Source of the DNA: JAHRAH01 sp051009015
GTDB lineage: Bacteria > Pseudomonadota > Gammaproteobacteria > Tethybacterales > Persebacteraceae
Assembly: GCA_051009015.1 (NCBI GenBank)
Contig: JBPCWZ010000020.1
Coordinates: 1-13,137, forward strand
DNA length: 13,137 bases
Direction: 5' to 3'
Position numbers and translations under genes: made by a program
Notes under the pieces: generated by a model
Seen by the model: only the letters and a program-made list of their open reading frames with translations
The model's database searches: none
What the model was told of the DNA's origin: nothing
Shown: positions 1 through 5,325 of the stretch, piece after piece
Numbering within the stretch: position 1 is the first letter of the stretch
Layout of the letters: each line of letters begins with the position of its first letter

Positions 1-25
1 AAGGGCGTTTTCCGCCGCCCCTTTC

Positions 26-57
26 GTCATTCTCGCGCGATAGCGCGGGAATCTCCC
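26..57. repeat. Short palindromic repeat, copy 1
   Basis: GTCATTCTCGCGCGATAGCG followed by CGGGAATCTCCC forms an imperfect hairpin. It belongs to the repeat family seen five more times in this window (near 1911, 1981-2048, 5242, 6825 and 13113). The bases before it, GCCCCTTTCGTCATTC, recur at 13105-13120, so the repeat carries conserved flanking sequence as well. It lies upstream of the ankyrin gene. Function unknown; the form resembles dispersed intergenic repeats of many proteobacteria. Confidence 0.7.
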
Positions 58-96
58 ATTATTGGCAAAAGGCGGCAACTCGGGCGGCGGGTTGTG

Positions 97-102
97 TATA
101 AT
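97..102 (+). promoter_or_regulatory. Putative -10 box for the ankyrin gene
   Basis: A perfect TATAAT preceded by GTTGTG lies 54 bases before the ankyrin start codon. I find no convincing -35 hexamer at normal spacing, so only the -10 is claimed. The AGGGG ribosome site at 146-150 lies downstream. Confidence 0.45.
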
Positions 103-156
103 GGCGGTTGTCGGCGGGCGGGTTGCTGCAAAAGACATTGACACAAGGGGAAAACG

Positions 157-1455
157 ATGGAAAACGCGGAAATTCTTATAATGGCATTGCTCGCCGCTTG
201 CGGCTTGCTTTTCATTCTGCCCGCTTTGGCGATGCTGGGAAAGTTTGCCGCGCCCGCTTCGGCGGCGCAGGGCAAGGGCGGCAAAGTTGGCGGCAAGGTC
301 GGCGGCTTTAACTTCCTGCGCGTTTTGTGCATCGTTATATTCTCCACCTTTATTAGCCAAAGTGCTGTTGCTTGTTCTAATGACAGACAATTGAGTCTTC
401 TACTTTTAGTGAACGCAATATTCAGAGATAACCCAAAACGGGTAGAGGAATGCCTTGGTCACCTATGGGCGCATCGTTTTGTTAACGAGTATTATGAGGG
501 CGAGACCCCTCTACATCATGCGGCATATCGTAATCGCCCTGAAATCGCCTTTATCCTTATCAAAGCGGGGGCAGATACTGAGGCAAAAAATAGAAATGGT
601 TTAAAGCCTTTGCATGTTGCGGCAATATTTGGTCAAACCGAAACTGCGAATGCCTTTATCAAAGCGGGGGCAGATATTGAGGTAAAAAATAACACGGGCG
701 GAACGCCTTTGCATTTTGCGGCAGGAGAGGGTCAAACCGAAACCGCACTTGCTTTTGTAAAAGCGGGAGCGAATATTGAGGCAAAAGCCAACGATGGCGG
801 AACGCCTTTGCATGTTGCGGCAGTAGCAGGTCAAACCGAAACCGCGCTTGCTTTTGTAAAAGCGGGGGCGAATATTGAGGCAAAAACTAACGAGGGTGGA
901 ACGCCTTTGCATGTTGCGGCAGAGACAGGTCAAACCGAAACTGCGCTTTCCCTTGTCAAAGCGGGAGTGGATATTGAGGCAAAAACTAACGATGGCAGAA
1001 CGCCTTTGCATACTGCGGCAGGAGAAGGTCAAACTAAAACTGCCCTTTCCCTTGTCAAAGCGGGAGCAGACCTTCAAGCCCAAAATGATGATGGCAACAT
1101 GCCCTTGCATTTGGCGGTAAAGCGCGGTGAAAGTAATACTGCCATCGCCCTTATTAAGGCGGGGACGGATATTAATGCACAGGGCGAAAACGGGCATACC
1201 GCCCTGCATATTTTGGCAGACAAGGAAAGTTCCGATAACGCCCTCTCCCTTGCCAATTCTTTTATCAAGAGGAAAGCGGACATTTACGCTGAGAATGATT
1301 TTGGCGAAACGCCATCTGAGTTAGCCGTATCAAAGCACGGCAAGGATAGCAGAATGGCTCGCCTGTTGCTGGAAAACGAAAGCATTTGGGGCAAAATAAA
1401 AAAGTGGCTGTTAGAAGTTTGGAATAGCATAACCGGATGGCTATCCGGCGATTAA
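157..1455 (+). CDS. Ankyrin-repeat protein with double hydrophobic N-terminus
   Basis: 432 residues, no catalytic domain recognised. Ankyrin repeats are protein-binding scaffolds, so the likely role is partner binding; the partner is unknown. The start is ATG 157, with AGGGG six bases upstream. Residues 6-28 form one hydrophobic segment. A Gly/Lys linker (38-50) follows. A second hydrophobic stretch (51-72) ends in SAVAC, which looks like a second Sec signal or a weak lipobox at Cys73. A degenerate cap (about 75-112) leads into eight recognisable ankyrin units (about 113-380, typical motif TPLHVAA...GQTETAL..VKAGA) and a partial last unit. Units at residues 181-312 repeat every 33 residues (99 bases) with very similar DNA. 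The tail (about 408-432) is Trp-rich and amphipathic (IWGKIKKWLLEVW). From roughly base 320 on the DNA looks more AT-rich than the core genes, suggesting acquired or fast-evolving sequence. Location is probably the envelope or periplasm, by inference only. Confidence 0.9.
   Translation: MENAEILIMALLAACGLLFILPALAMLGKFAAPASAAQGKGGKVGGKVGGFNFLRVLCIVIFSTFISQSAVACSNDRQLSLLLLVNAIFRDNPKRVEECLGHLWAHRFVNEYYEGETPLHHAAYRNRPEIAFILIKAGADTEAKNRNGLKPLHVAAIFGQTETANAFIKAGADIEVKNNTGGTPLHFAAGEGQTETALAFVKAGANIEAKANDGGTPLHVAAVAGQTETALAFVKAGANIEAKTNEGGTPLHVAAETGQTETALSLVKAGVDIEAKTNDGRTPLHTAAGEGQTKTALSLVKAGADLQAQNDDGNMPLHLAVKRGESNTAIALIKAGTDINAQGENGHTALHILADKESSDNALSLANSFIKRKADIYAENDFGETPSELAVSKHGKDSRMARLLLENESIWGKIKKWLLEVWNSITGWLSGD
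697..1092 (+). repeat. Tandem 99-bp repeats within the ankyrin gene
   Basis: Four consecutive 99-base units start at 697, 796, 895 and 994. Each begins with a glycine codon and encodes one 33-residue ankyrin unit. The second and third units are nearly identical at DNA level (shared runs such as ACGCCTTTGCATGTTGCGGC), not only at protein level. This points to recent duplication or ongoing unequal exchange, so copy number may differ between strains. Confidence 0.85.
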
Positions 1456-1468
1456 TCGCAAATTAGGT

Positions 1469-1474
1469 TATAAT
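1469..1474 (+). promoter_or_regulatory. Putative -10 box before the 64-residue ORF
   Basis: TATAAT followed by AC sits just after the ankyrin stop and 92 bases before the small gene. No good -35 is visible. A hairpin (1495-1525) lies between this box and the small gene, so a transcript from here would meet it first. It could act as attenuator or simply terminate the ankyrin mRNA. Confidence 0.3.
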
Positions 1475-1494
1475 ACAAAGGCAAAGAGTAAGGC

Positions 1495-1525
1495 AAAGGC
1501 GGCATCTCCGCCGCCCCCGCCTTTT
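1495..1525 (+). terminator. Hairpin terminator or attenuator after the ankyrin gene
   Basis: AAAGGCGG (1495-1502) pairs perfectly with CCGCCTTT (1517-1524) around a 14-base loop and is followed by one more T. It starts 40 bases after the ankyrin stop. The U-tract is short, so termination may be partial, allowing read-through to the small gene. Confidence 0.5.
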
Positions 1526-1565
1526 AACACCAAACCGCCAGAGATGGCAATAAAAGGAGAAAATA

Positions 1566-1760
1566 ATGAAAAACCTGCGAAAATTAGCCCCTTCCGCGAA
1601 AGAAAAGTTTAGCGAGAAGGCTGAACTTTACGCTGAACAAACCGCCGAAATCCTTGACAATTTGGGGGCAGAGGCAAAAAAGCGCAAAGCCAAATTGCCC
1701 CCTGGGGACTTGCTGGTTGCGGCGGCGATAATCCAAGGCACTATCGCTAACAAGCGATAA
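1566..1760 (+). CDS. 64-residue basic hypothetical protein
   Basis: I do not recognise this protein. The start is well supported: AAGGAG at 1554-1559, six bases before ATG. The sequence is rich in Lys, Glu and Ala. Residues 1-45 look helical and highly charged (SAKEKFSEKAELYAEQ, then AKKRKAKL). A short LPPGD turn follows, then a hydrophobic segment DLLVAAAIIQGTIA with a basic end (NKR). No signal peptide, no cysteine and no known motif are visible. It stands between two hairpins (1495-1525 and 1778-1803), so it is probably expressed as its own small unit or by read-through from the ankyrin gene. It could be a small regulator or nucleic-acid binder, but nothing in the sequence proves that. Confidence 0.65.
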   Translation: MKNLRKLAPSAKEKFSEKAELYAEQTAEILDNLGAEAKKRKAKLPPGDLLVAAAIIQGTIANKR

Positions 1761-1777
1761 GGTCAAAAACCGGCGGG

Positions 1778-1803
1778 AAAGGCGGCAGAAATGCCGCCTT
1801 TTT
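1778..1803 (+). terminator. Rho-independent terminator after the 64-residue ORF
   Basis: AAAGGCGGCA (1778-1787), a GAAA tetraloop, then TGCCGCCTTT (1792-1801) give a perfect 10-bp stem. The T-run ends TTTTT at 1803. It lies 18 bases after the small gene's stop. This is the clearest terminator in the window, and it supports the small ORF being a real transcribed gene. Confidence 0.9.
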
Positions 1804-1821
1804 CTTATGCAAAATCGCCGC

Positions 1822-1849
1822 TTGCCATCTTTTCGCTTTGTGCTATAAT
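1822..1849 (+). promoter_or_regulatory. Strong sigma-70-type promoter without an obvious gene
   Basis: TTGCCA (1822-1827) and TATAAT (1844-1849) are 16 bases apart, and TGC directly before the -10 gives an extended -10 element. Transcription would start near 1856. No plausible ORF with a ribosome site follows; the transcript would run into hairpins at 1855-1909 and a T-run at 2051-2056. It could drive a small RNA, or be the left-over promoter of a lost gene. Confidence 0.6.
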
Positions 1850-1883
1850 ACCTTTGGGGGCGGCATTTCACCTCCTGTGTTTC

Positions 1884-1924
1884 GCCACCCCCGCCTTTTC
1901 AATGCCGCCATTAGATTCCCGCTT
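1884..1924 (+). repeat. Compound repeat, copy A (hairpin arm plus palindromic repeat)
   Basis: These 41 bases match 6802-6842 at 38 positions. The unit joins a C-rich hairpin arm with a T-run to ATGCCGCCATTAGATTCCCG, the left half of the short palindromic repeat. The repeat continues to about 1942 as CTTAAGCTGGAATGTCATTG, a decayed right half. Confidence 0.75.
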
Positions 1925-1980
1925 AAGCTGGAATGTCATTGGAAAACCGCCGCTTGCCGTCCCTGTCGCCCCCCTCTCCT

Positions 1981-2056
1981 CGTCATTCCGGCGAACGCCG
2001 GAATCTCCCTTTGCCTTTTATGAGATTCCGGCTTTCGCCGGAATGACGGGTTTTTT
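1981..2056 (+). terminator. 68-bp palindrome from two head-to-head repeats, with T-run
   Basis: CGTCATTCCGGCGAACGCCG begins one repeat copy (1981-2007) and an inverted copy at 2022-2048 matches it at 26 of 27 positions, with a 14-base spacer. Each copy is also a palindrome by itself (ATTCCGGC...GCCGGAAT). GG and six T follow (2051-2056), so the structure can act as a strong plus-strand terminator. There is no T-run on the other side, so it should not stop minus-strand transcription from prlC. Confidence 0.75.
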
Positions 2057-2170
2057 ATTCGGGTAGTTCATTCCAAAACCGCCGCTTGCCGCTCTTGTCG
2101 CAGGCCAGGCACTTGTGCTTGCCGTCAATGGCGTTATAACAAATCGCCGCCCATCTGATGCCCGTGCTTT
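2057..2170 (-). pseudogene. Small coding remnant with a CLAC motif
   Basis: Read on the minus strand, this DNA gives about 37 residues ending at a TAA at 2057-2059, including STGIRWAAICYNAIDG, then KHKCLACDKSGKRRFWNELP. The CxxC and Trp/Arg-rich composition look like a piece of a zinc-ribbon-type protein. There is no start codon, and the frame meets a stop where the 2171-2427 element begins, so it looks like the 3' end of a gene cut by that element. I do not recognise the family. It may be a chance open stretch. Confidence 0.3.
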
Positions 2171-2427
2171 GTTATAGCCCTGTAAGGGCGTCCTGTTCAT
2201 AGCACGGGGCAACGCCCCGTGAGTCGGCATTTCAATGTATCAAGCCCTGAAAGGGCGTCCCATTCTTTTGCAGGGCAAAGCCCGGCAAAAATCGCAAAGT
2301 CAAAACCCCGTTCGTTTGACATTCGCCGCCGTTGTTTTCGGTCGCCCTTTCAGGGCTTATTTTCAATATGCCGATTCACGGGGCGTTGCCCCGTGCTGTG
2401 ACCAGAACGCCCTTTCAGGGCTATAAC
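2171..2427. mobile_element. 257-bp MITE-like element with ~65-bp terminal inverted repeats
   Basis: The left end (2171-2235) and the reverse complement of the right end (2363-2427) share most of 65 positions. Both start GTTATAGCCCTG, contain AGGGCGT, and then the palindrome CACGGGGCAACGCCCCGTG. A second inner pair is AAGCCCTGAAAGGGCG (2242-2257) against CGCCCTTTCAGGGCTT (2343-2358). No transposase is encoded, so it would be mobilised in trans if at all. The right end touches the prlC stop codon. No clear target duplication is visible. The GCCCTGAAAGGGCG and ACGGGGCAACGCCCCGT words recur as intergenic repeats in several bacterial phyla, from memory only. Confidence 0.7.
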
Positions 2428-4446
2428 TTATCTTAATCCGTAATGCGCGAGCAGGGGGAGCATTGAAGGGGCGCGCCCCCGGAATGCTTTGAAGGATTCC
2501 AATGCCGGGCGGCTTCCGCCTGCCGCCAATATTTCGCGGCGGAATTGTTCTCCCAACTCCCGCCATTTTTGGTTTTGGTTTTCGTTTTTGACTTCGGCGA
2601 ATGCCGCGAAGGCATCCGCCGCCAGTGATTCCGCCCACAGATAACTGTAATAACCCGCCGCATAACCGCCGCCGAAAATATGACCGAAGGCGCAGGGAAA
2701 ACGATTGTAATCCGGCGCCGGTAATATTTGCGCTATCCCTCGCGCCTCTGCCAGAGCGGTTTTTGCCGTCCGCCCGCCTTCGTGCAAAAACCAGTCAAAC
2801 AAGGCAAACTCCAACTGACGCATTAGCATCATCCCCGATTGAAAACGCCGCGCCGCCAGCGCCTTGTCGTATAACGCCTTCGGCATTGCCTTGCCGGTTT
2901 TGTCGTGCGCGGTCATCTTTTTCAGCAACGGCCAATGCCAGATAAAGTTTTCCATAAACTGACTCGGCAACTCCACCGCATCCCATTCCACGCCATTAAT
3001 GCCCGATGCATCATAATCATCAACTTCGGTAAGAAGATGATGCAAAGCATGACCGAACTCATGAAACAAAGTTACCGCTTCGTCCCAATTCAACAATGCT
3101 TTTTGCCCGCTTGCCGGGCGGCCGAAGTTGCAAACAATGTGCGCCGCCGGAAGTTGCCGCTTGCCGTCAAAAACCGCGCGGCTGACGGCATCCGCCATCC
3201 ATGCCCCGCCGCGCTTGCTTTGGCGCGAATACGGGTCCAGATACAAAAAGCCGCCGCCCTTACCGCCCATCTCAAAAAACCGCGCATCATCAATCCACAT
3301 TGACGCCGGTTTTGGCGGCGCGGATGCTTTTGCGCCAACGCCAAACAACTGCCGCGCGCAGCCAAACAACCCTTTCAGCACGCGCTCCTCAACCAAATAC
3401 GGGCGCATCTCCGCTTCGGAAAAATCAAACTTTTGACGGCGCAAAAGTTCCGATGCAAACGGCACATCCCACGGGCGCAAATCATTAATGCCAAGTTCGC
3501 TTTTGGCAAAAAACTTCAACTCGGCGACTTCCCGCTCGGCAAAGGGGCGGGCGCGTTTTGCCAACTCGCGCAAAAACTTGCCGACCTGCCGCGGCGTTTT
3601 TGCCATCCGCCGCGAAAGCGCCATCTGACAATAGTTGTCATAACCCAGCATTTGCGATTGCTTCTGCCGCAGTTGCATTATCCGGGTGATAACTTTGGTA
3701 TTATCCCGCCGGGCATCGCCAAACCCGGAAGCGCGGGTGCAATAGGCGCGGTATAGTTTCTCGCGCAACCGCCGCACCGGAGAATAGCGCATAAAAGCGG
3801 AATAGGACGGCGCTTTGAGCGTTATGGCAAAGGCGTTTTTTGTGCCGCCTTCTGCGCGGGCGGCGGCGCGCAGGTCTTCGGGCATTTGCCCCAAAGTCGC
3901 TTCGTCTTTGACGGGCAGCACAAAAGCATTATCGGCGTCCAGCACATTTTGCATAAAGCCCGCCGAGAGTTGCGCGAGTTGTTCGGTGTTTTTGCGAAAC
4001 TGCCGTTGTTTGACCGGCGGCAAACCGGCGCCGGAGAGTTTGAATTCCAGCAATGCATCGGCGGTTATTTTTTGGCGCACATCCGACAGCGTCGCCCGCC
4101 GCCGCCACAACTTCTTCCACTGACGATGCAAGCCCGGATGCTGCCCCATTTCGGCAAAATGCGCGGCGACTTTCGGCAGGTTTTCGCGGTGCGCCTTTTG
4201 CCATTCGGCATTGTTCATTACCGCATGCAAATGCTCCACTTGCGACCAAAAGCGCACGAATTGCTCGCCCGCCAGCGCCAGAGGTTCGCCAATGGTCTGC
4301 CACGATATGGTTGTCGCGGCGGCGACATCTTCGGCAGCCGCATTTGAGCGGCGGATCATCTCGTCAGTCGCCGCGCCGACCAGATGCGGCGACAACTCGC
4401 CAAAGCGCGGCAAAGAGGAAAAATCCAAAAACGGGTTCATTGTCAT
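2428..4446 (-). CDS. prlC: Oligopeptidase A, M3 family zinc peptidase
   Basis: 672 residues, close to the 680 of E. coli oligopeptidase A. This cytoplasmic zinc metallopeptidase cuts short peptides, including cleaved signal peptides. The zinc site is clear: HEFGH at residues 462-466 (His462, Glu463, His466), with probable third ligand Glu492 in GVEWDAVELPSQ, the usual M3 arrangement. The N-terminal half is the family's helical part (WSQVEHLHAVMN, FKLSGAGLPP). ATG 4446 is chosen because AGGTG lies nine bases upstream. An in-frame start at 4506 would overlap the tRNA gene, and the ATG at 4440 is further from the ribosome site. It is divergent from tRNA-Arg. Its promoter is not obvious and must lie in or behind the tRNA gene, unless the mRNA is very short-leadered. 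The stop codon touches the 2171-2427 element. No key residue is missing. Confidence 0.96.
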   Translation of the reverse strand: MTMNPFLDFSSLPRFGELSPHLVGAATDEMIRRSNAAAEDVAAATTISWQTIGEPLALAGEQFVRFWSQVEHLHAVMNNAEWQKAHRENLPKVAAHFAEMGQHPGLHRQWKKLWRRRATLSDVRQKITADALLEFKLSGAGLPPVKQRQFRKNTEQLAQLSAGFMQNVLDADNAFVLPVKDEATLGQMPEDLRAAARAEGGTKNAFAITLKAPSYSAFMRYSPVRRLREKLYRAYCTRASGFGDARRDNTKVITRIMQLRQKQSQMLGYDNYCQMALSRRMAKTPRQVGKFLRELAKRARPFAEREVAELKFFAKSELGINDLRPWDVPFASELLRRQKFDFSEAEMRPYLVEERVLKGLFGCARQLFGVGAKASAPPKPASMWIDDARFFEMGGKGGGFLYLDPYSRQSKRGGAWMADAVSRAVFDGKRQLPAAHIVCNFGRPASGQKALLNWDEAVTLFHEFGHALHHLLTEVDDYDASGINGVEWDAVELPSQFMENFIWHWPLLKKMTAHDKTGKAMPKALYDKALAARRFQSGMMLMRQLEFALFDWFLHEGGRTAKTALAEARGIAQILPAPDYNRFPCAFGHIFGGGYAAGYYSYLWAESLAADAFAAFAEVKNENQNQKWRELGEQFRREILAAGGSRPALESFKAFRGRAPSMLPLLAHYGLR

Positions 4447-4448
4447 AT

Positions 4449-4454
4449 TATAAT
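4449..4454 (+). promoter_or_regulatory. Putative -10 box for tRNA-Arg
   Basis: TATAAT ends ten bases before the tRNA 5' end, which would give a leader of only a few bases. The surrounding ATTATAAT is palindromic and also reads TATAAT on the minus strand (4452-4447), directly against the prlC start codon. No good -35 is seen for the plus direction (CAAAAA at 4426-4431). Confidence 0.35.
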
Positions 4455-4463
4455 TCACCTTTT

Positions 4464-4539
4464 GCGCTCTTAGCTCAGCGGATAGAGTGTTGGCCTCCGA
4501 AGCCAAAGGTCAGAGGTTCAAATCCTCTAGGGCGCGCCA
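4464..4539 (+). tRNA. tRNA-Arg (anticodon CCG)
   Basis: All arms fold. The acceptor GCGCTCT (4464-4470) pairs with AGGGCGC (4529-4535), one G-U pair. The discriminator is G and CCA is encoded (4537-4539). The D stem is GCTC/GAGT. The anticodon stem TTGGC/GCCAA encloses the loop CTCCGAA, giving anticodon CCG, which reads the arginine codon CGG. The T stem is AGAGG/CCTCT with loop TTCAAAT. Length 76 bases. It converges with apt, whose stop is 42 bases downstream. Confidence 0.97.
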
Positions 4540-4581
4540 TCTTCTCCCGCCGTCTTTTTGACATTTGCCGGCGGGCGCACT

Positions 4582-5118
4582 TCAATACTGCAGCGGCGCA
4601 TAAAACGGCGCTTGCGGGAGTTTCGCCCGCCCGCCGAGTTTTGGCAGTTCCACAAGGCACAAGATGCCGCAAACTTGCCCGCCCGCTTCGGCTATCGCCT
4701 TTGACGCCGCCGCCAAAGTCCCGCCGGTCGCCAGCACATCATCAACCAGCAAAACCCGCGCCGCGCCCGAAAAGGCGGCAAAAGCATCCTTATGCAAATG
4801 CACTTCGCTTTCGCCGTATTCCAATTGATAACGCGCCGACACCGTCGGGCGCGGCAGTTTGCCCGGCTTGCGAATGACGGCAACGCCCGTACCCAAAAGC
4901 GCGGCAACGGCGGCGCCAAACAAAAACCCGCGCGATTCCACGGCGGCGACAATATCAAAAGGTTGCGCCCAATGTTGTGCCTTGTTCGCCAGCATTTTCG
5001 CCGCCGCCAAAAAAGCCCCGCCATCGGCAAGCAGCGGCGTAATATCCCGAAAGACAACCCCCGGCAGAGGAAACCCCTCAACCGCAACAATATGTTTTTT
5101 CAATTCCTCAGTATCCAT
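4582..5118 (-). CDS. apt: Adenine phosphoribosyltransferase
   Basis: 178 residues, normal for the family (E. coli Apt 183). The cytoplasmic enzyme converts adenine and PRPP to AMP and pyrophosphate in purine salvage. The PRPP-binding motif VLLVDDVLATGGT is at residues 122-134 with the paired Asp126/Asp127. The N-terminal FPLPGVVFRDITPLL and the middle AVESRGFLFGAAVA and RKPGKLP are typical Apt segments. The start ATG 5118 has an excellent ribosome site, GGAGG seven bases upstream. The gene is divergent from the methyltransferase-HNH gene. Its TGA lies close to the tRNA-Arg 3' end. Nothing unusual in the sequence. Confidence 0.97.
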   Translation of the reverse strand: MDTEELKKHIVAVEGFPLPGVVFRDITPLLADGGAFLAAAKMLANKAQHWAQPFDIVAAVESRGFLFGAAVAALLGTGVAVIRKPGKLPRPTVSARYQLEYGESEVHLHKDAFAAFSGAARVLLVDDVLATGGTLAAASKAIAEAGGQVCGILCLVELPKLGGRAKLPQAPFYAPLQY

Positions 5119-5197
5119 TTCCCATCCTCCGGAAAAGTTTTATCCATTAACAAAGCCGTCATTTCGCAACAACAAAACAACAAACAACCCCGCCCGA

Positions 5198-5203
5198 ATT
5201 ATA
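5198..5203 (-). promoter_or_regulatory. Putative apt -10 box
   Basis: On the minus strand GGGGTATAATTCGGG gives a perfect TATAAT about 80 bases before the apt ATG. TTGGCG further upstream is 20 bases away, too long for a standard -35, so the promoter is only half supported. Confidence 0.45.
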
Positions 5204-5241
5204 CCCCGCCAACAAAAAACATCCGCCAATTCCGCCGCCCT

Positions 5242-5273
5242 CGTCATTGTCGCAAAAGCGGGAATCTAATGGC
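5242..5273. repeat. Short palindromic repeat, left flank of the methyltransferase gene
   Basis: CGTCATTGTCGCAAAAGCGG followed by GAATCTAATGGC. Positions 5251-5273 are the exact reverse complement of 6825-6847 (23 of 23). The two copies therefore enclose the methyltransferase-HNH gene as an inverted pair. This copy lies between the apt promoter region and the methyltransferase start. Confidence 0.75.
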
Positions 5274-5312
5274 AAAAGCGGGCGAATTCGTCAATTCCGG
5301 CGGATATTGTAT

Positions 5313-5318
5313 TAGAAT
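5313..5318 (+). promoter_or_regulatory. Putative -10 box for the methyltransferase-HNH gene
   Basis: TAGAAT in the context TTGTATTAGAATGGG. Its distance to ATG 5326 would place the transcription start at or next to that codon, suggesting a leaderless mRNA. There is no ribosome site before either ATG 5317 or ATG 5326, which fits. No clear -35 is visible. Confidence 0.35.
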
Positions 5319-5325
5319 GGGCATT

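Larger units (their letters stand above)
1856..2057 (+). ncRNA. Candidate small RNA between promoter and terminator
   Basis: This span begins where the 1822-1849 promoter should initiate and ends at a palindrome followed by six T. It can fold in two exclusive ways. GGGGGCGGC (1856-1864) pairs with GCCACCCCC (1884-1892, one mismatch), followed by GCCTTTTC, which would end a roughly 45-base RNA. Alternatively GGCGGCATT (1859-1867) pairs exactly with AATGCCGCC (1901-1909), freeing transcription to continue to the 1981-2048 palindrome. No known RNA family is recognised. It may be only repeat debris with a fortuitous promoter. Confidence 0.3.

Noticed and set aside
697..1092. CRISPR-like array
   Set aside because: The 99-bp units are contiguous and in frame as ankyrin repeats, with no unique spacers.
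601..1209. Minus-strand repeat-rich frame opposite the ankyrin gene
   Set aside because: Its periodic sequence is the reverse reading of the 99-bp ankyrin repeats.
1791..2066. Plus-strand open frame of 91 codons in the 1.8-2.07 kb gap
   Set aside because: It runs through a terminator, a promoter and palindromic repeats, and has no ribosome site. The translation is typical repeat-derived sequence (for example IPAFAGMTG).
4447..4506. N-terminal extension of prlC to a start at 4506
   Set aside because: It would run through the 5' half of the tRNA-Arg gene. ATG 4446 has a proper AGGTG ribosome site and gives the normal family length.
4053..4877. Plus-strand open frame of 274 codons across prlC start, tRNA and apt
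   Set aside because: It contains translated tRNA sequence and lies opposite prlC and apt; the composition is that of an antisense shadow frame in GC-rich DNA.
4792..5325. Long N-terminal extension of the methyltransferase
   Set aside because: It would overlap apt on the other strand and the repeat at 5242-5273. The residues are Arg/Pro/Asn-rich without domain character, and the methyltransferase fold begins with TIYNADNLL.
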